From assembly GCF_000257645.1 (NCBI RefSeq), contig NZ_AJHJ01000013.1, positions 49,735-113,734 on the forward strand: a DNA stretch of 64,000 nucleotides, read 5' to 3'. Source of the stretch: Serratia sp. M24T3. Its GTDB lineage: Bacteria > Pseudomonadota > Gammaproteobacteria > Enterobacterales > Enterobacteriaceae. The translations under genes were made by a program, and so were the position numbers. The notes below the pieces were generated by a model that saw only the letters and a list, made by a program, of their open reading frames with translations, did no database searches and was not told the origin of the DNA. Shown piece after piece: positions 10,533 to 19,196 of this stretch. Each line of letters begins with the position of its first letter. Position 1 is the first letter of the stretch.

Positions 10533-13500
10533 TCCTGTTCCTGTACTTTACGGCGAGCCGGACGCCAGCGGGTGGCCAGTCGGTCAAACATCAAATAGAT
10601 TACCGGCGTCGAGAACAGCGTCAGAACCTGACTAAAGATAAGGCCGCCGACGATGACCAAGCCCAGCGGCTGGCGCAGTTCTGCACCACTGCCGCTGGCC
10701 AGCATCAACGGCAGTGCGCCGATCAGTGCAGCCATAGTTGTCATCAGGATGGGGCGAAATCGCAGCAGACAGGCCTGATGAATGGCATCTCGCGGCGACA
10801 TATGGTGCTTCTGCTCCGCCTCCAGCGCAAAGTCGATCATCATGATGGCATTCTTCTTGACGATACCAATCAGCAGTATCACCCCGATTAGCGCAATCAA
10901 ACTGAACTCTGTGCCGCTGAACAGCAGAGAAAGCAGCGCACCCACCGCGGCTGACGGCAGCGTAGACAGAATAGTCACCGGATGGATAAAGCTCTCGTAA
11001 AGGATGCCCAGAACCACATACATTGTCAGTAAAGCCGCCAGAATCAACCACAGCGTATTGCCGGTGGCGCTCTCAAACGAGGCCGCAGAACCCTGATATC
11101 GCAGAGTAATACTGTCTGGCAGAGCTATCTCCTGAGTGGTTTTCTTAATCGCCTGCTGCGCCTGTTCAATCGAGTAGCCATCATTAAGGTTAAATGAAAC
11201 CGTGACCGCTGGCAGCTGATTAAGACGCGCCTGCAACAGCGCACCAGTGCGCATGTGAATAGTAGCGATAGACGTCAGCTTGATCATTCCGGTCGTCGAA
11301 CTGTTGGACGTAGACGATGAGCTATTGCTGTCGGTACTTGTCGAGCTACTGCTGCCAGTCGTTGAACTGGTACTGCTGCTGGAACTGGAATTTGAGTTCG
11401 TCGAATTACTGCTGGTCGAACTGCTGGTGCTGGTACTGCTTGAGTTATTGCTGTTGCTGGTCGCCAGATAGATATCATCGAAAGAGGCCGGCGATTGCTG
11501 GTACTGCGGCGCAACTTCAAGCACCACGCGATACTGGTTGGACTGAGTAAAGATAGTTGAAACCAGACGCTGGCCAAAGGCGTTATACAGCGCCGTATCG
11601 ACATCAGAAGCGGTAATCCCATAGCGCGATGCAGCATCACGGTTGAGTTCAACATAGGCCACTTGCCCCTGATCTTGCAGGTTGCTGACTACGCTGTTGA
11701 ACTCCGGCTCATGACTAAGTTTGTCGAGCAGCTTGGGCGTCCATGAAACCAGATTGGCGCTATCAGTGTCATCAAGGGTAAATTGATACTGGCTCGGAGT
11801 GACCTGATCATCAACGGTCAAATCCTGCGAGGCCTGCATATATAACTCAATACCCGGCACAGAAGACGTTTCCTGCTTTAGACGGGCAATCACCGCTGGG
11901 GCGCGATCGTCACGCAAATTGATGGCTTTGAGGTTTATCTGAAAACGCCCGCTGTTGAGGCTGGTGTTATTGCCATCGACACCAATGGTCGAGGCCACAC
12001 TTTCAACGTCTTTATCCTTGAGAATTGCCGCGGCCAGCGCCTGCTGACGGCGACCCATCTCACTGAAGGACACGTCCTGCGAGGCCATGGTAATACCTTG
12101 GATCATGCCGGTGTCCTGCGATGGGAAAAAACCTTTCGGCACAATCACGTACAGCAGCCCGGTAAATACCAGCGTTGCCAGCGCCACCAGCAGTGTCAAA
12201 CGCTGATGGTTAAGCACCACCGTCAACATGCGGTCGTAACCAGCGATCAGTTTGTCAAACACCTGACCGCCCTTGCGATAAAACTTGCTCTGTTTCTCTT
12301 CGGGAATGTGCCGCAAAAGGTAGGCACAAAGCATGGGCGTCAGAGTCAGCGAGACCAGCATCGACACGACGATCGACACCGCCAGCGTAATCGCAAACTC
12401 GCGGAACAGACGACCCACCACGTCCCCCATAAACAGCAGCGGGATCAGCACGGCAATCAGCGAGAAAGTCAGTGAAATGATAGTGAAACCGATTTGCTGC
12501 GAGCCTTTCAGCGCCGCCTCCATCGGACTTTCTCCGTCCTCGAGGCGGCGAGAGATGTTCTCGACCACGACGATGGCATCATCAATGACAAAACCGGTGG
12601 CGATAGTCAGCGCCATCAGTGACAGGTTATTCAGACTGAAACCGCACAGGTACATGACGCCAAAAGTGCCCACCAGCGACAGCGGCACCGCCACGCTTGG
12701 AATAAGCGTCGCAGCAATGTTGCGCAGGAACAGGAAGGTCACCATCACTACCAGCGCAATCGACAGCAGCAGCTCGAACTGAACGTCGCTGATTGAGGCG
12801 CGGATGGTTTGAGTACGGTCAGAAAGAATGGTGACTTTGATTGAATCCGGCAGCGAGGCCTGCAGTTTTGGCAACTGAGTCTTGATGTCGTCAACCACGG
12901 AAATCACGTTGGCACCGGGCTGGCGCTGCACGTTGATAATGATTGCCGGTTTATTGTTGGCCCAGGCAGAAAGATATTCGTTCTCCGGTGCTTCGCTCAG
13001 AGTCGCGATATCTTTCAGGCGCAACGCGGCACCGTTGCTGTAGGTCACAATAAGATTGCCGTACTCGTCGGCGGTACGCAGCTGATCGTTGGCATCAATA
13101 GTGATGGAATGGTGTTTGCCATCGAAACCACCCTTGGAGCCGTTGACGTTGCTGTTGCCGATAAGCGTATTAATGTCTTGCAGCGTCAGGTTGTGTGCGG
13201 CAAGAGCGCGGGGATTCACTTGCACACGTACCGCAGGCTGATGCCCACCGGCCAGCGTCACCAAGCCTACGCCCGAGATCTGCGACAGCTTGAGCGCCAC
13301 GCGGGTGTTCACCAGATCCTGTACTTTAGTCAGCGGCAACGAGTCAGAGGTCACTGCCAGCGTAATTACCGCGCTGTCGGCCGGGTTAACTTTTTTATAG
13401 GTCGGCGGATTGGGCAAATCGCTGGGTAGAAGGCTGTTGGCGGCGTTAATGGCCGCCTGAACTTCCTGCTCGGCTACGTCCAGCGACAAGTCGAGAGAAA

Positions 13501-13783
13501 ACTTCAGTGTAATAATCGATGAACCGGTGGAGCTGGTGGAATACATCTGGCTCAGACCAGACATCTGCCCAAGCTGGCGCTCAAGGGGAGCCGTAACGCC
13601 GGAGGCCATCACATCCGGGCTTGCACCTGGATAAAGCGTGGTCACCTGAATAGTCGGATAATCTACCTGCGGCAGCGCCGAGGTGGACAGCATGTTGTAG
13701 GCAAAAATGCCCGACAGCAGCACCGCCACCATCAACAAGATGGTGGCTACCGGCCTTTGGATAAAGAGGCGTGATGGATTCAT
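10529..13783 (-). CDS. mdtB: RND efflux permease, MdtB/MuxB type, with a Ser/Thr/Asn-rich insertion
   Basis: Second pump subunit of the MdtBC-type transporter. It has 1084 residues, while E. coli MdtB has about 1040. TM4 has [15 protein letters not shown] with Asp401/Asp402, and TM10 has [18 protein letters not shown]. The excess length is a low-complexity tract at residues about 775-831. It is made only of Ser, Thr and Asn apart from one Gly and one Asp, and sits between DDIYLA and [10 protein letters not shown]. By alignment with AcrB this is a loop in the C-terminal half of the periplasmic docking domain. Reading frame and flanking motifs are intact, so the protein is expected to be functional. 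ATGA overlaps join it to mdtA and mdtC. Confidence 0.95.
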   Translation of the reverse strand: MNPSRLFIQRPVATILLMVAVLLSGIFAYNMLSTSALPQVDYPTIQVTTLYPGASPDVMASGVTAPLERQLGQMSGLSQMYSTSSTGSSIITLKFSLDLSLDVAEQEVQAAINAANSLLPSDLPNPPTYKKVNPADSAVITLAVTSDSLPLTKVQDLVNTRVALKLSQISGVGLVTLAGGHQPAVRVQVNPRALAAHNLTLQDINTLIGNSNVNGSKGGFDGKHHSITIDANDQLRTADEYGNLIVTYSNGAALRLKDIATLSEAPENEYLSAWANNKPAIIINVQRQPGANVISVVDDIKTQLPKLQASLPDSIKVTILSDRTQTIRASISDVQFELLLSIALVVMVTFLFLRNIAATLIPSVAVPLSLVGTFGVMYLCGFSLNNLSLMALTIATGFVIDDAIVVVENISRRLEDGESPMEAALKGSQQIGFTIISLTFSLIAVLIPLLFMGDVVGRLFREFAITLAVSIVVSMLVSLTLTPMLCAYLLRHIPEEKQSKFYRKGGQVFDKLIAGYDRMLTVVLNHQRLTLLVALATLVFTGLLYVIVPKGFFPSQDTGMIQGITMASQDVSFSEMGRRQQALAAAILKDKDVESVASTIGVDGNNTSLNSGRFQINLKAINLRDDRAPAVIARLKQETSSVPGIELYMQASQDLTVDDQVTPSQYQFTLDDTDSANLVSWTPKLLDKLSHEPEFNSVVSNLQDQGQVAYVELNRDAASRYGITASDVDTALYNAFGQRLVSTIFTQSNQYRVVLEVAPQYQQSPASFDDIYLATSNSNNSSSTSTSSSTSSNSTNSNSSSSSSTSSTTGSSSSTSTDSNSSSSTSNSSTTGMIKLTSIATIHMRTGALLQARLNQLPAVTVSFNLNDGYSIEQAQQAIKKTTQEIALPDSITLRYQGSAASFESATGNTLWLILAALLTMYVVLGILYESFIHPVTILSTLPSAAVGALLSLLFSGTEFSLIALIGVILLIGIVKKNAIMMIDFALEAEQKHHMSPRDAIHQACLLRFRPILMTTMAALIGALPLMLASGSGAELRQPLGLVIVGGLIFSQVLTLFSTPVIYLMFDRLATRWRPARRKVQEQE
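11291..11461 (-). repeat. Low-complexity Ser/Thr/Asn tract inside mdtB
   Basis: 57 codons encode Ser, Thr and Asn almost exclusively. The DNA is not a simple tandem repeat: AGC, AGT, TCG, TCA, ACC, ACG, AAC and AAT are mixed, so the amino-acid composition, not just a replication slip, appears to be kept. The tract gives a flexible hydrophilic linker within the periplasmic part of the pump. Confidence 0.9.
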
Positions 13784-15078
13784 TTAGTCCCGCTGTCTTT
13801 GCCGGTGGTGGCTTTATCTACGCCGGTTTTATCAGGCTGTGCGGTGCCTGTCGCCGCGGCTGCCGCACTCGCCGCAGTCACGACTTGAACTTTGGTGCCG
13901 TCGTTCAGTCTGTCGATACCGGTAGTCACCACCCGATCGCCCGGCTTGACGCCAGACAACACGGCAATCTGATCGTCGCCATAGTTTGGACCCGCTTTGA
14001 CAGCGGTACGGGTCACGCTGCCATCGGTCTTGATGACATAAACAAAGTCGCCGTCGGAGCTTAGCTGTAAGGCAGCAGATGGAATAACGGTAGTGTTTTC
14101 GAGCGTTCCAACCTGCAAGCGCGCATTGACAAACTGATTCGGATACAGCGCATCATCGTTGTTGTCGAACACCGCTTTAAGCTTGACGCTGCCGGTACTG
14201 GTGTCGATTTCATTGCTCATAAACTGTAGCTTGCCTTGCGCCAGAACCTTGTCGCCGTCCTGATCAAATGCCGTCGTAGGCAGAGTTTGCCCGCCACGCA
14301 AAGCTTTAAGGATGGTTTGCAGGTTGCTTTGCGGCACGCTAAAGGTCACTGCGATCGGTTGAGTCTGGGTAATAGTGACTATGCCAGTAGTTGAACCGCT
14401 GCTGACAATATTGCCCGGATCCACTAGGCGCAGGCCAACATGGCCGCTGATTGGCGCGGTAATACGGGCATAAATTAGATTTAGCCTGGCAGCATCAATT
14501 TGAGCCTGATCGGCTTTGACTGCGCCACTGTACTGACCAGCTGTGGCAATCTGGCTTTCCAGATCCTGACGCGCCAGAGAGTCCTGAGCATAAAGTTTAC
14601 GATAACGCGCCAAAGTCAGCTGAGCGCTTTTCTCAAGTGCCTGATTCTGCGCCAAATCGCCCTGATACTGTTCCAGCGTGGCCTGATAGCTGCGCGGATC
14701 AATCTGTGCCAGCAACTGCCCGGCTTCAACTTTCTGCCCTTCGGTGAAAAATACCTTCATTAACTGGCCATCGACGCGGCTGGTCACCGTCACCGAAGCA
14801 TTAGGGATTACCGTACCCAAAGCGCGCAGATACACTGGCACGTTAGCCTGTTCTGCAACTCCAGCCTGCACCGGCGTTGGCCCCCCCGCTCCTGCCATAC
14901 CGCGCATGCCACCGCGCATCCCGTGCTGGCGATGATCGTTACCACCCGGCGCACCATCGGATGTGCTTGCACTCTTGTGAAAAAAGAAAAACCAGGCCAA
15001 GACCGCCAATACGATCACAGCAATGATAAACCACAAAGTTTTGCGGCTTTTGGAACGAGGTGAGGCAGTTGGCAGCAT
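13780..15078 (-). CDS. mdtA: RND efflux periplasmic adaptor, MdtA/MuxA type
   Basis: Adaptor of the MdtABC-type pump. The ATG at 15078 gives 432 residues with one N-terminal membrane anchor ([21 protein letters not shown]), followed by a Gly/Arg/His-rich linker ([12 protein letters not shown]) like that of E. coli MdtA. The lipoyl and barrel domains then follow ([35 protein letters not shown]). An upstream TTG at 15135 has no ribosome-binding site and would add 19 residues before the anchor. The C-terminus is an Ala/Thr-rich tail of about 40 residues. First gene of the operon; its stop overlaps the mdtB start (ATGA). No BaeR-type site was clear upstream. Confidence 0.93.
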   Translation of the reverse strand: MLPTASPRSKSRKTLWFIIAVIVLAVLAWFFFFHKSASTSDGAPGGNDHRQHGMRGGMRGMAGAGGPTPVQAGVAEQANVPVYLRALGTVIPNASVTVTSRVDGQLMKVFFTEGQKVEAGQLLAQIDPRSYQATLEQYQGDLAQNQALEKSAQLTLARYRKLYAQDSLARQDLESQIATAGQYSGAVKADQAQIDAARLNLIYARITAPISGHVGLRLVDPGNIVSSGSTTGIVTITQTQPIAVTFSVPQSNLQTILKALRGGQTLPTTAFDQDGDKVLAQGKLQFMSNEIDTSTGSVKLKAVFDNNDDALYPNQFVNARLQVGTLENTTVIPSAALQLSSDGDFVYVIKTDGSVTRTAVKAGPNYGDDQIAVLSGVKPGDRVVTTGIDRLNDGTKVQVVTAASAAAAATGTAQPDKTGVDKATTGKDSGTK

Positions 15079-15300
15079 AAATTTCTTAAGTTCGCACGAG
15101 TGATGGGAAGAAAACAGCTGAAAAGGGTCGTTCAACCGAAAGGCCCATTATCCAGAATTTACCGGTAGACTGTTTTTAGGGCAACGTAAAGATTACGTAA
15201 GCAAGTATGACAAAACAAGTCACTAAGAGTGATAATTTACACAACAATATAAAGGATAAGGTTTTGTGATTATAGAGGTTATTGCGAAGACTATAAGGGG

Positions 15301-15323
15301 AAAGGCTCTCAGTTTAGAGAGCC
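15301..15323 (-). terminator. Hairpin after the SDR gene
   Basis: GGCTCTC (15304-15310) pairs with GAGAGCC (15317-15323) around a 6-base loop, directly past the stop of the leftward SDR gene. Only a short T run follows on the minus strand, so termination may be weak. It separates the SDR operon from the mdtA promoter region. Confidence 0.55.
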
Positions 15324-15333
15324 GCAATAATTG

Positions 15334-16098
15334 TTATTTTCCGCCATCCACGGAGAGGATCTGGCCGCTGACCCAGTTGGCCCAGTCGGAAGCAAAGTAC
15401 AGCACTGCGTGGGCGATATCTTCAGCGGTTCCAAGGCGCTTGAGAGCAACATTTTGCACATGCCGCCGCTGCCCTTCTTCGCCCATCGCTTCCCACTGCC
15501 TTTCGGTAGAAGGATTGCTGCGCACAAACCCCGGCGCGACATTGTTGACTGTAATATTCCACGGCCCCAGCTCGTGAGCAAGCTGCCGAGTCAGGCCAAT
15601 CTGCCCGGCCTTGGCACTGGCGTAGGCCTGAATGCCAGTCAAACTAACCCCCAACCCTGCTCCGCTGGAAATATTAATGATACGGCCGAATTTGCGCTGC
15701 TTCATTCCACTCACCGCAGCCTGTGACATCAAAAACGCGCCGTTAAGATTCACCGCCACGATGGCCTGCCACTGGGCAAAAGTCACCTCTTCCACCGGCT
15801 GGCCCTGCTGCCCGACCACGCCACCCGCATTGTTGACCAGCGTATCGACACTCAAGCCCTGCTCTTGCAGCGCAGCAAACAGCGCGTTTACCGCAGCGGG
15901 ATCGCTGATATCCGCCTCGACAGCGAGGCAACGTTCGCCAGCCAGCGCAGCGGTCTCCTCCACCAATCCTTTCTGGATATCGCAGGCAATCACCTGCGCA
16001 CCGCGCTCGGCAAAAGCCAGACAAATTGCACGACCAAAACCTTGCGCCGCGCCGGTCACCAACACCGTGCGCTGCGAGTAATCAAAAGGATTTTGCAT
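15334..16098 (-). CDS. SDR-family NAD(P)-dependent oxidoreductase
   Basis: Classical short-chain dehydrogenase of 254 residues. Visible are the cofactor motif TGAAQGFGRAI near residue 15, NNAGG, the catalytic Ser in NISSGAG and the Tyr-x3-Lys pair in YASAKAG, then PGFVRSNPS and the C-terminal SGQILSVDGGK. The ATG at 16098 is chosen because the upstream in-frame region lies in the neighbour and lacks family similarity. It overlaps the end of the ketopantoate-reductase-like gene by 17 bases and is the last gene of the leftward operon that starts with the GntR regulator. It probably oxidises or reduces an alcohol or ketone intermediate of that pathway. The substrate is unknown. Confidence 0.9.
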   Translation of the reverse strand: MQNPFDYSQRTVLVTGAAQGFGRAICLAFAERGAQVIACDIQKGLVEETAALAGERCLAVEADISDPAAVNALFAALQEQGLSVDTLVNNAGGVVGQQGQPVEEVTFAQWQAIVAVNLNGAFLMSQAAVSGMKQRKFGRIINISSGAGLGVSLTGIQAYASAKAGQIGLTRQLAHELGPWNITVNNVAPGFVRSNPSTERQWEAMGEEGQRRHVQNVALKRLGTAEDIAHAVLYFASDWANWVSGQILSVDGGK

Positions 16099-17176
16099 AG
16101 GGACTTCCAGCCTCGTTAATTTCAAGCAGCGCCAACGTTTCCAGGGTCTGCGGCAATTCACCGCGCTCAACCAAGTGAATCAGGTTAACTAACCGCGTGG
16201 TCAAAGGCATCGGCAGATTGAATCCGATACCAATATCAATAGCGGGGGCTATCTGCGCGTCGATCTCGGTCTGGCGCTTGCGAACCGCCAAATCACGCCA
16301 AATTCCCGAGTGGGATTTGGCCGAGCGACGATTGTGAGCCACCATGTCGTCAAACGATTGCGAGGTGTGCTCCTTCGTGGCATCCGGCAGAAAAGCCGAG
16401 GGGTCAAAGCCATCAAAGCCCTGCAAAACAATACTCTGCGCGTGCGCGACAGCACCTAATTCACGCGCCAGCGCGGTGAGCACCGGTCTGAATTTTGGCA
16501 TTGCCAGCACGTCGGCGATGCTGTCATCGGTGAGCGCAGTGGCAAACAGCAGCGCGCCGTAGATCATCTTGGCCCACAGAAATCCCCAGATATTCGGGGT
16601 CAGGATTGCCGATGAATCAAAGTTAAGCAGCAGGCTGTAAAGTTCTTCGGTACGCGGGCGAGTAATGCCATCCAGTTCGCCGAGCACGACAGCGCCACGG
16701 CCGCCATGATGAATCACGCCCGGCTCAATGAAATCGGCTCCGAAATTAAGGAATGCCCCGACCGTGCGCTCGACGCCAATGACATCGGCAATGACTCGCT
16801 CGTTAAGGCCGTTCTGCATTGAAACAACATAGCCTTCCGGGGCTAACAGAGGCGCTATCTGGTGAATTGCGTCAGGGGTATGATGAGATTTGACCGCCAG
16901 CAGCACGCAGTTATAAAAACCTTCAAGCTGTTGGGGCAGATAGGCCTGAGCCTGAACCTTTCGCTCTCCGAGCGGGCCGGTAATACGCAGGCCGTGCAAA
17001 TTGATCGCCTCGACATGTTCGGCGACATTATCAACAAAAATAACCGAGCGGCCGGATTCAATAAGCGATGCGCCTATTGCGCCGCCGATGGCGCCTGCGC
17101 CCCAAATCACGATGGGCGACAGCGCCTGCGGCTGATAGGGATACATATCTTCTTCAACCAGAGTGGCTACTGACAT
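16082..17176 (-). CDS. Ketopantoate reductase family protein (ApbA/PanE-like)
   Basis: NAD(P)H-dependent 2-oxoacid reductase fold of 364 residues, longer than PanE (about 300). The N-terminal dinucleotide-binding motif WGAGAIGGAIGASL is near residue 25, and LLAVKSHHT and SMQNGLNE follow as in PanE. The C-terminal helical domain contains the active-site-type Lys in FLWAKMIYG. A GGAGGT ribosome-binding site 8 bases before the ATG at 17176 decides the start. It lies in a leftward operon between a creatininase-family hydrolase and an SDR dehydrogenase. The size and context argue against a housekeeping panE role and for a catabolic dehydrogenase acting on a hydroxy or oxo acid. Confidence 0.87.
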   Translation of the reverse strand: MSVATLVEEDMYPYQPQALSPIVIWGAGAIGGAIGASLIESGRSVIFVDNVAEHVEAINLHGLRITGPLGERKVQAQAYLPQQLEGFYNCVLLAVKSHHTPDAIHQIAPLLAPEGYVVSMQNGLNERVIADVIGVERTVGAFLNFGADFIEPGVIHHGGRGAVVLGELDGITRPRTEELYSLLLNFDSSAILTPNIWGFLWAKMIYGALLFATALTDDSIADVLAMPKFRPVLTALARELGAVAHAQSIVLQGFDGFDPSAFLPDATKEHTSQSFDDMVAHNRRSAKSHSGIWRDLAVRKRQTEIDAQIAPAIDIGIGFNLPMPLTTRLVNLIHLVERGELPQTLETLALLEINEAGSPYAKSF

Positions 17177-17229
17177 CAGTTCTACCTCCGAGTTAAAAAT
17201 CTTCGAAACAGCGGTAGCATCGTTGCGGA

Positions 17230-17925
17230 TTAAAGCGCGTCAATAATCTCGCGCGTTTCCGCCAGAGCGATTTCCCAGATTGCCAGCATCTCCTGGTCGG
17301 GACGCTGATAATATCCGCCGTAGTTGCCGTCCCCGAGATAGGCCCGCGCCCTTGTCGGGTCGAGTTTGCGCAGCGCCGTCAAATCTACCATCGGTTTCTG
17401 TTGCTGCGGCTGAGTTATCCCCGCCAACCGTGTCCACGGGAAATTTTCCATCCACGAGGCGTGCGAAGCCACCGAATCGATAGAAAGCACTTTTTCCAGC
17501 GTTTTAGGCGCATTCCACCAGTTATGCAGCTGCACCGTCAGGCCGGGATTATTGACCATCCACTCGCTGATAATGTTCTGCGCCGGTGAGTTACCGCCGT
17601 GGCCGTTCACAAATAATACGCGGCGAAATCCCTGACGTTTCAGGTTGTTGAGAATGTCGTTGAGCAGAGCCACATAGGTGTTCATGCTCAGGCTGATGGT
17701 GCCGGGATAATCGCTAAACGCGGGTGTCATGCCAAAAGGCATAACCGGGAAGACAGGTATACCATAAGGCTCTGCGGCCTCGGATGCTACCCTTTCTGCC
17801 AGAATCGAGTCTACGGAAAGGCTCAGGTACGCGTGCTGCTCAGTACTGCCCAGCGGCACAATCGCACGATCGTCGGTGGCAAGATAGTTCTCCAGCTGTT
17901 GCCAATTCATCTCACTGATTTTCAT
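17230..17925 (-). CDS. Creatininase-family amidohydrolase
   Basis: Metal-dependent hydrolase related to creatinine amidohydrolase, MftE and ArfB, which open small cyclic or formyl amides. The ATG at 17925 gives 231 residues, the normal family length. A longer reading extending upstream runs through the regulator gene in another frame. Metal ligands are visible: Glu29 and His31 in GSTEQHAYL, Asp39, and His109 in VNGHGGN. It overlaps the regulator stop by 14 bases and is therefore the first enzyme gene of the leftward operon. No signal peptide, so cytoplasmic. The substrate is unknown; an amide or lactam delivered by the divergent Dpp-like importer is a reasonable inference. Confidence 0.87.
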   Translation of the reverse strand: MKISEMNWQQLENYLATDDRAIVPLGSTEQHAYLSLSVDSILAERVASEAAEPYGIPVFPVMPFGMTPAFSDYPGTISLSMNTYVALLNDILNNLKRQGFRRVLFVNGHGGNSPAQNIISEWMVNNPGLTVQLHNWWNAPKTLEKVLSIDSVASHASWMENFPWTRLAGITQPQQQKPMVDLTALRKLDPTRARAYLGDGNYGGYYQRPDQEMLAIWEIALAETREIIDAL

Positions 17926-18907
17926 TAAGGTCCCCGGTGTTGGACGCTTGAAAAATACCCTGTTGCAGCAGCGGTACGACCACCCGCTGAATTTCCCCTG
18001 CATCAGGAACATGCCTGTATTCAAAAGAAATTTGCCCCTCACGAAGCTGTGAGATGAGATCCTGAGCGCCTGTTGCGTAAACCAGCGCATCGGTCTCTTT
18101 GATAAGCTCGGCAAGTTGCGGATCATTGCGATGAACCACAGTGACCAAAGTAACGTGCGGTGCAAAACGCTCGACACCGTGAGTCATCAACGAGGTAAAT
18201 TCCGGGAAAATCGACACCACTAACGTTTTGGTCAACGGCTCCAGTGAAGCCAGCGAGCGACGCGTTGATTCAGAAGGAATAAAGCTGATATTCAACAACG
18301 GCTGTCCGGGCATCAACTGACTGACTTCACGCCGACGATGGGCAAATGTCAGCAGTAAATCGGCGTGACCTACCCGTTGACGCAGCAATTCATCATTTTT
18401 CAGACTGGTTAACGTGGTAGCTTCAACCTCGGCAATTTCACCCAGCGTTTCGGCGATACAATTGGCGTAATCGCGCGCCGCATCAATAAAATTACCAATA
18501 AGAATGACCGTTTTCTTTCTTAACTGACGCTGCCTTTCGCTGAAGCGGTTACTTACTAACGCGCCCAAGTCGGTGGCGTTGTAACCCATTAAAATTCCGC
18601 AGTTTATCAAGGCATCAAGATGCTGATGCAGCTCGCTCAAATGCGCACCGGATGAACCCAGCAACGCCGAAGCATCAGCAATAAAAGTTCCTGCGCCGGG
18701 TTTGCTGTAAACCAGCTCTGCCGCTTTTAATTCACGATAAACATGCGCGACGGTCATTGGCGCAACCCCGAGCAGATCGGCCATTTCCCTGACCGAAGGT
18801 AGCTGCTCGCCGGGCTTCAAAGCGCCAAAAGTGATTGCATATTCAATGGTTCCGCGCAGCTGTGCGCCCAACGGAATCGAAGAGGTACGGTCGAGGTGGA
18901 ATTCCAT
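17912..18907 (-). CDS. GntR-family transcriptional regulator with atypical C-terminal domain
   Basis: It has 331 residues. The N-terminal winged helix-turn-helix of GntR type is clear (PLGAQLRGTIEYAI, GEQLPSVREMADLLGVAPMTVAHVYRELKAAELV, then GAGTFIAD). The C-terminal 230 residues (KKTVILIGNF, then LLLTFAHRR and TKTLVVSIFPEF) do not match FCD or UTRA motifs that I recognise. They look like an alpha/beta ligand-binding fold. The gene heads a leftward operon of amidohydrolase, reductase and SDR genes and is divergent from the Dpp-like importer, so it probably controls both from the 289-base region between them. Confidence 0.9.
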   Translation of the reverse strand: MEFHLDRTSSIPLGAQLRGTIEYAITFGALKPGEQLPSVREMADLLGVAPMTVAHVYRELKAAELVYSKPGAGTFIADASALLGSSGAHLSELHQHLDALINCGILMGYNATDLGALVSNRFSERQRQLRKKTVILIGNFIDAARDYANCIAETLGEIAEVEATTLTSLKNDELLRQRVGHADLLLTFAHRRREVSQLMPGQPLLNISFIPSESTRRSLASLEPLTKTLVVSIFPEFTSLMTHGVERFAPHVTLVTVVHRNDPQLAELIKETDALVYATGAQDLISQLREGQISFEYRHVPDAGEIQRVVVPLLQQGIFQASNTGDLNENQ

Positions 18908-19050
18908 AGCCTGCCTTGGTAACTGTACTGGTCTGATAATACAATAATGCTGTTTTTTACATCAATGCAAGCCGTTATCATAAAAAAACGCGCAAATTAT
19001 CTCCATACTCAACCCTCACCCACTTTGTTGCATTTTTTTTGCACGAATTA

Positions 19051-19095
19051 TTGACAATCCGTGACCAATGCTTCAAATATCGTATTAGTTAACTA
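19051..19095 (+). promoter_or_regulatory. Candidate promoter and operator of the Dpp-like operon
   Basis: A consensus -35 TTGACA (19051-19056) is followed about 18 bases later by a poor -10 (AAATAT, 19075-19080). A perfect 10-base palindrome TAGTTAACTA (19086-19095) lies where transcription would start, a good position for repression by the divergent GntR protein. The leader to the ATG at 19197 would be about 100 bases. The assignment is inferred. Confidence 0.4.
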
Positions 19096-19196
19096 GAACA
19101 CAATCCTCAACAGCATTTTTACAGGTTTCGCCTTGGCAGTTTAGAAGGCAAAAATATTTTTCCTGACGAGCACTTTATTCTGATGAACAGAGGGGC

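Noticed and set aside
11280..11550. Leu/Val/Glu-rich and Cys/Tyr-rich readings opposite the Ser-rich tract of mdtB
   Set aside because: They are the complement of the low-complexity Ser/Thr/Asn codons; mdtB reads through the region intact.
14900..15300. BaeR box before mdtA
   Set aside because: I could not find a sequence close to the known BaeR motif.
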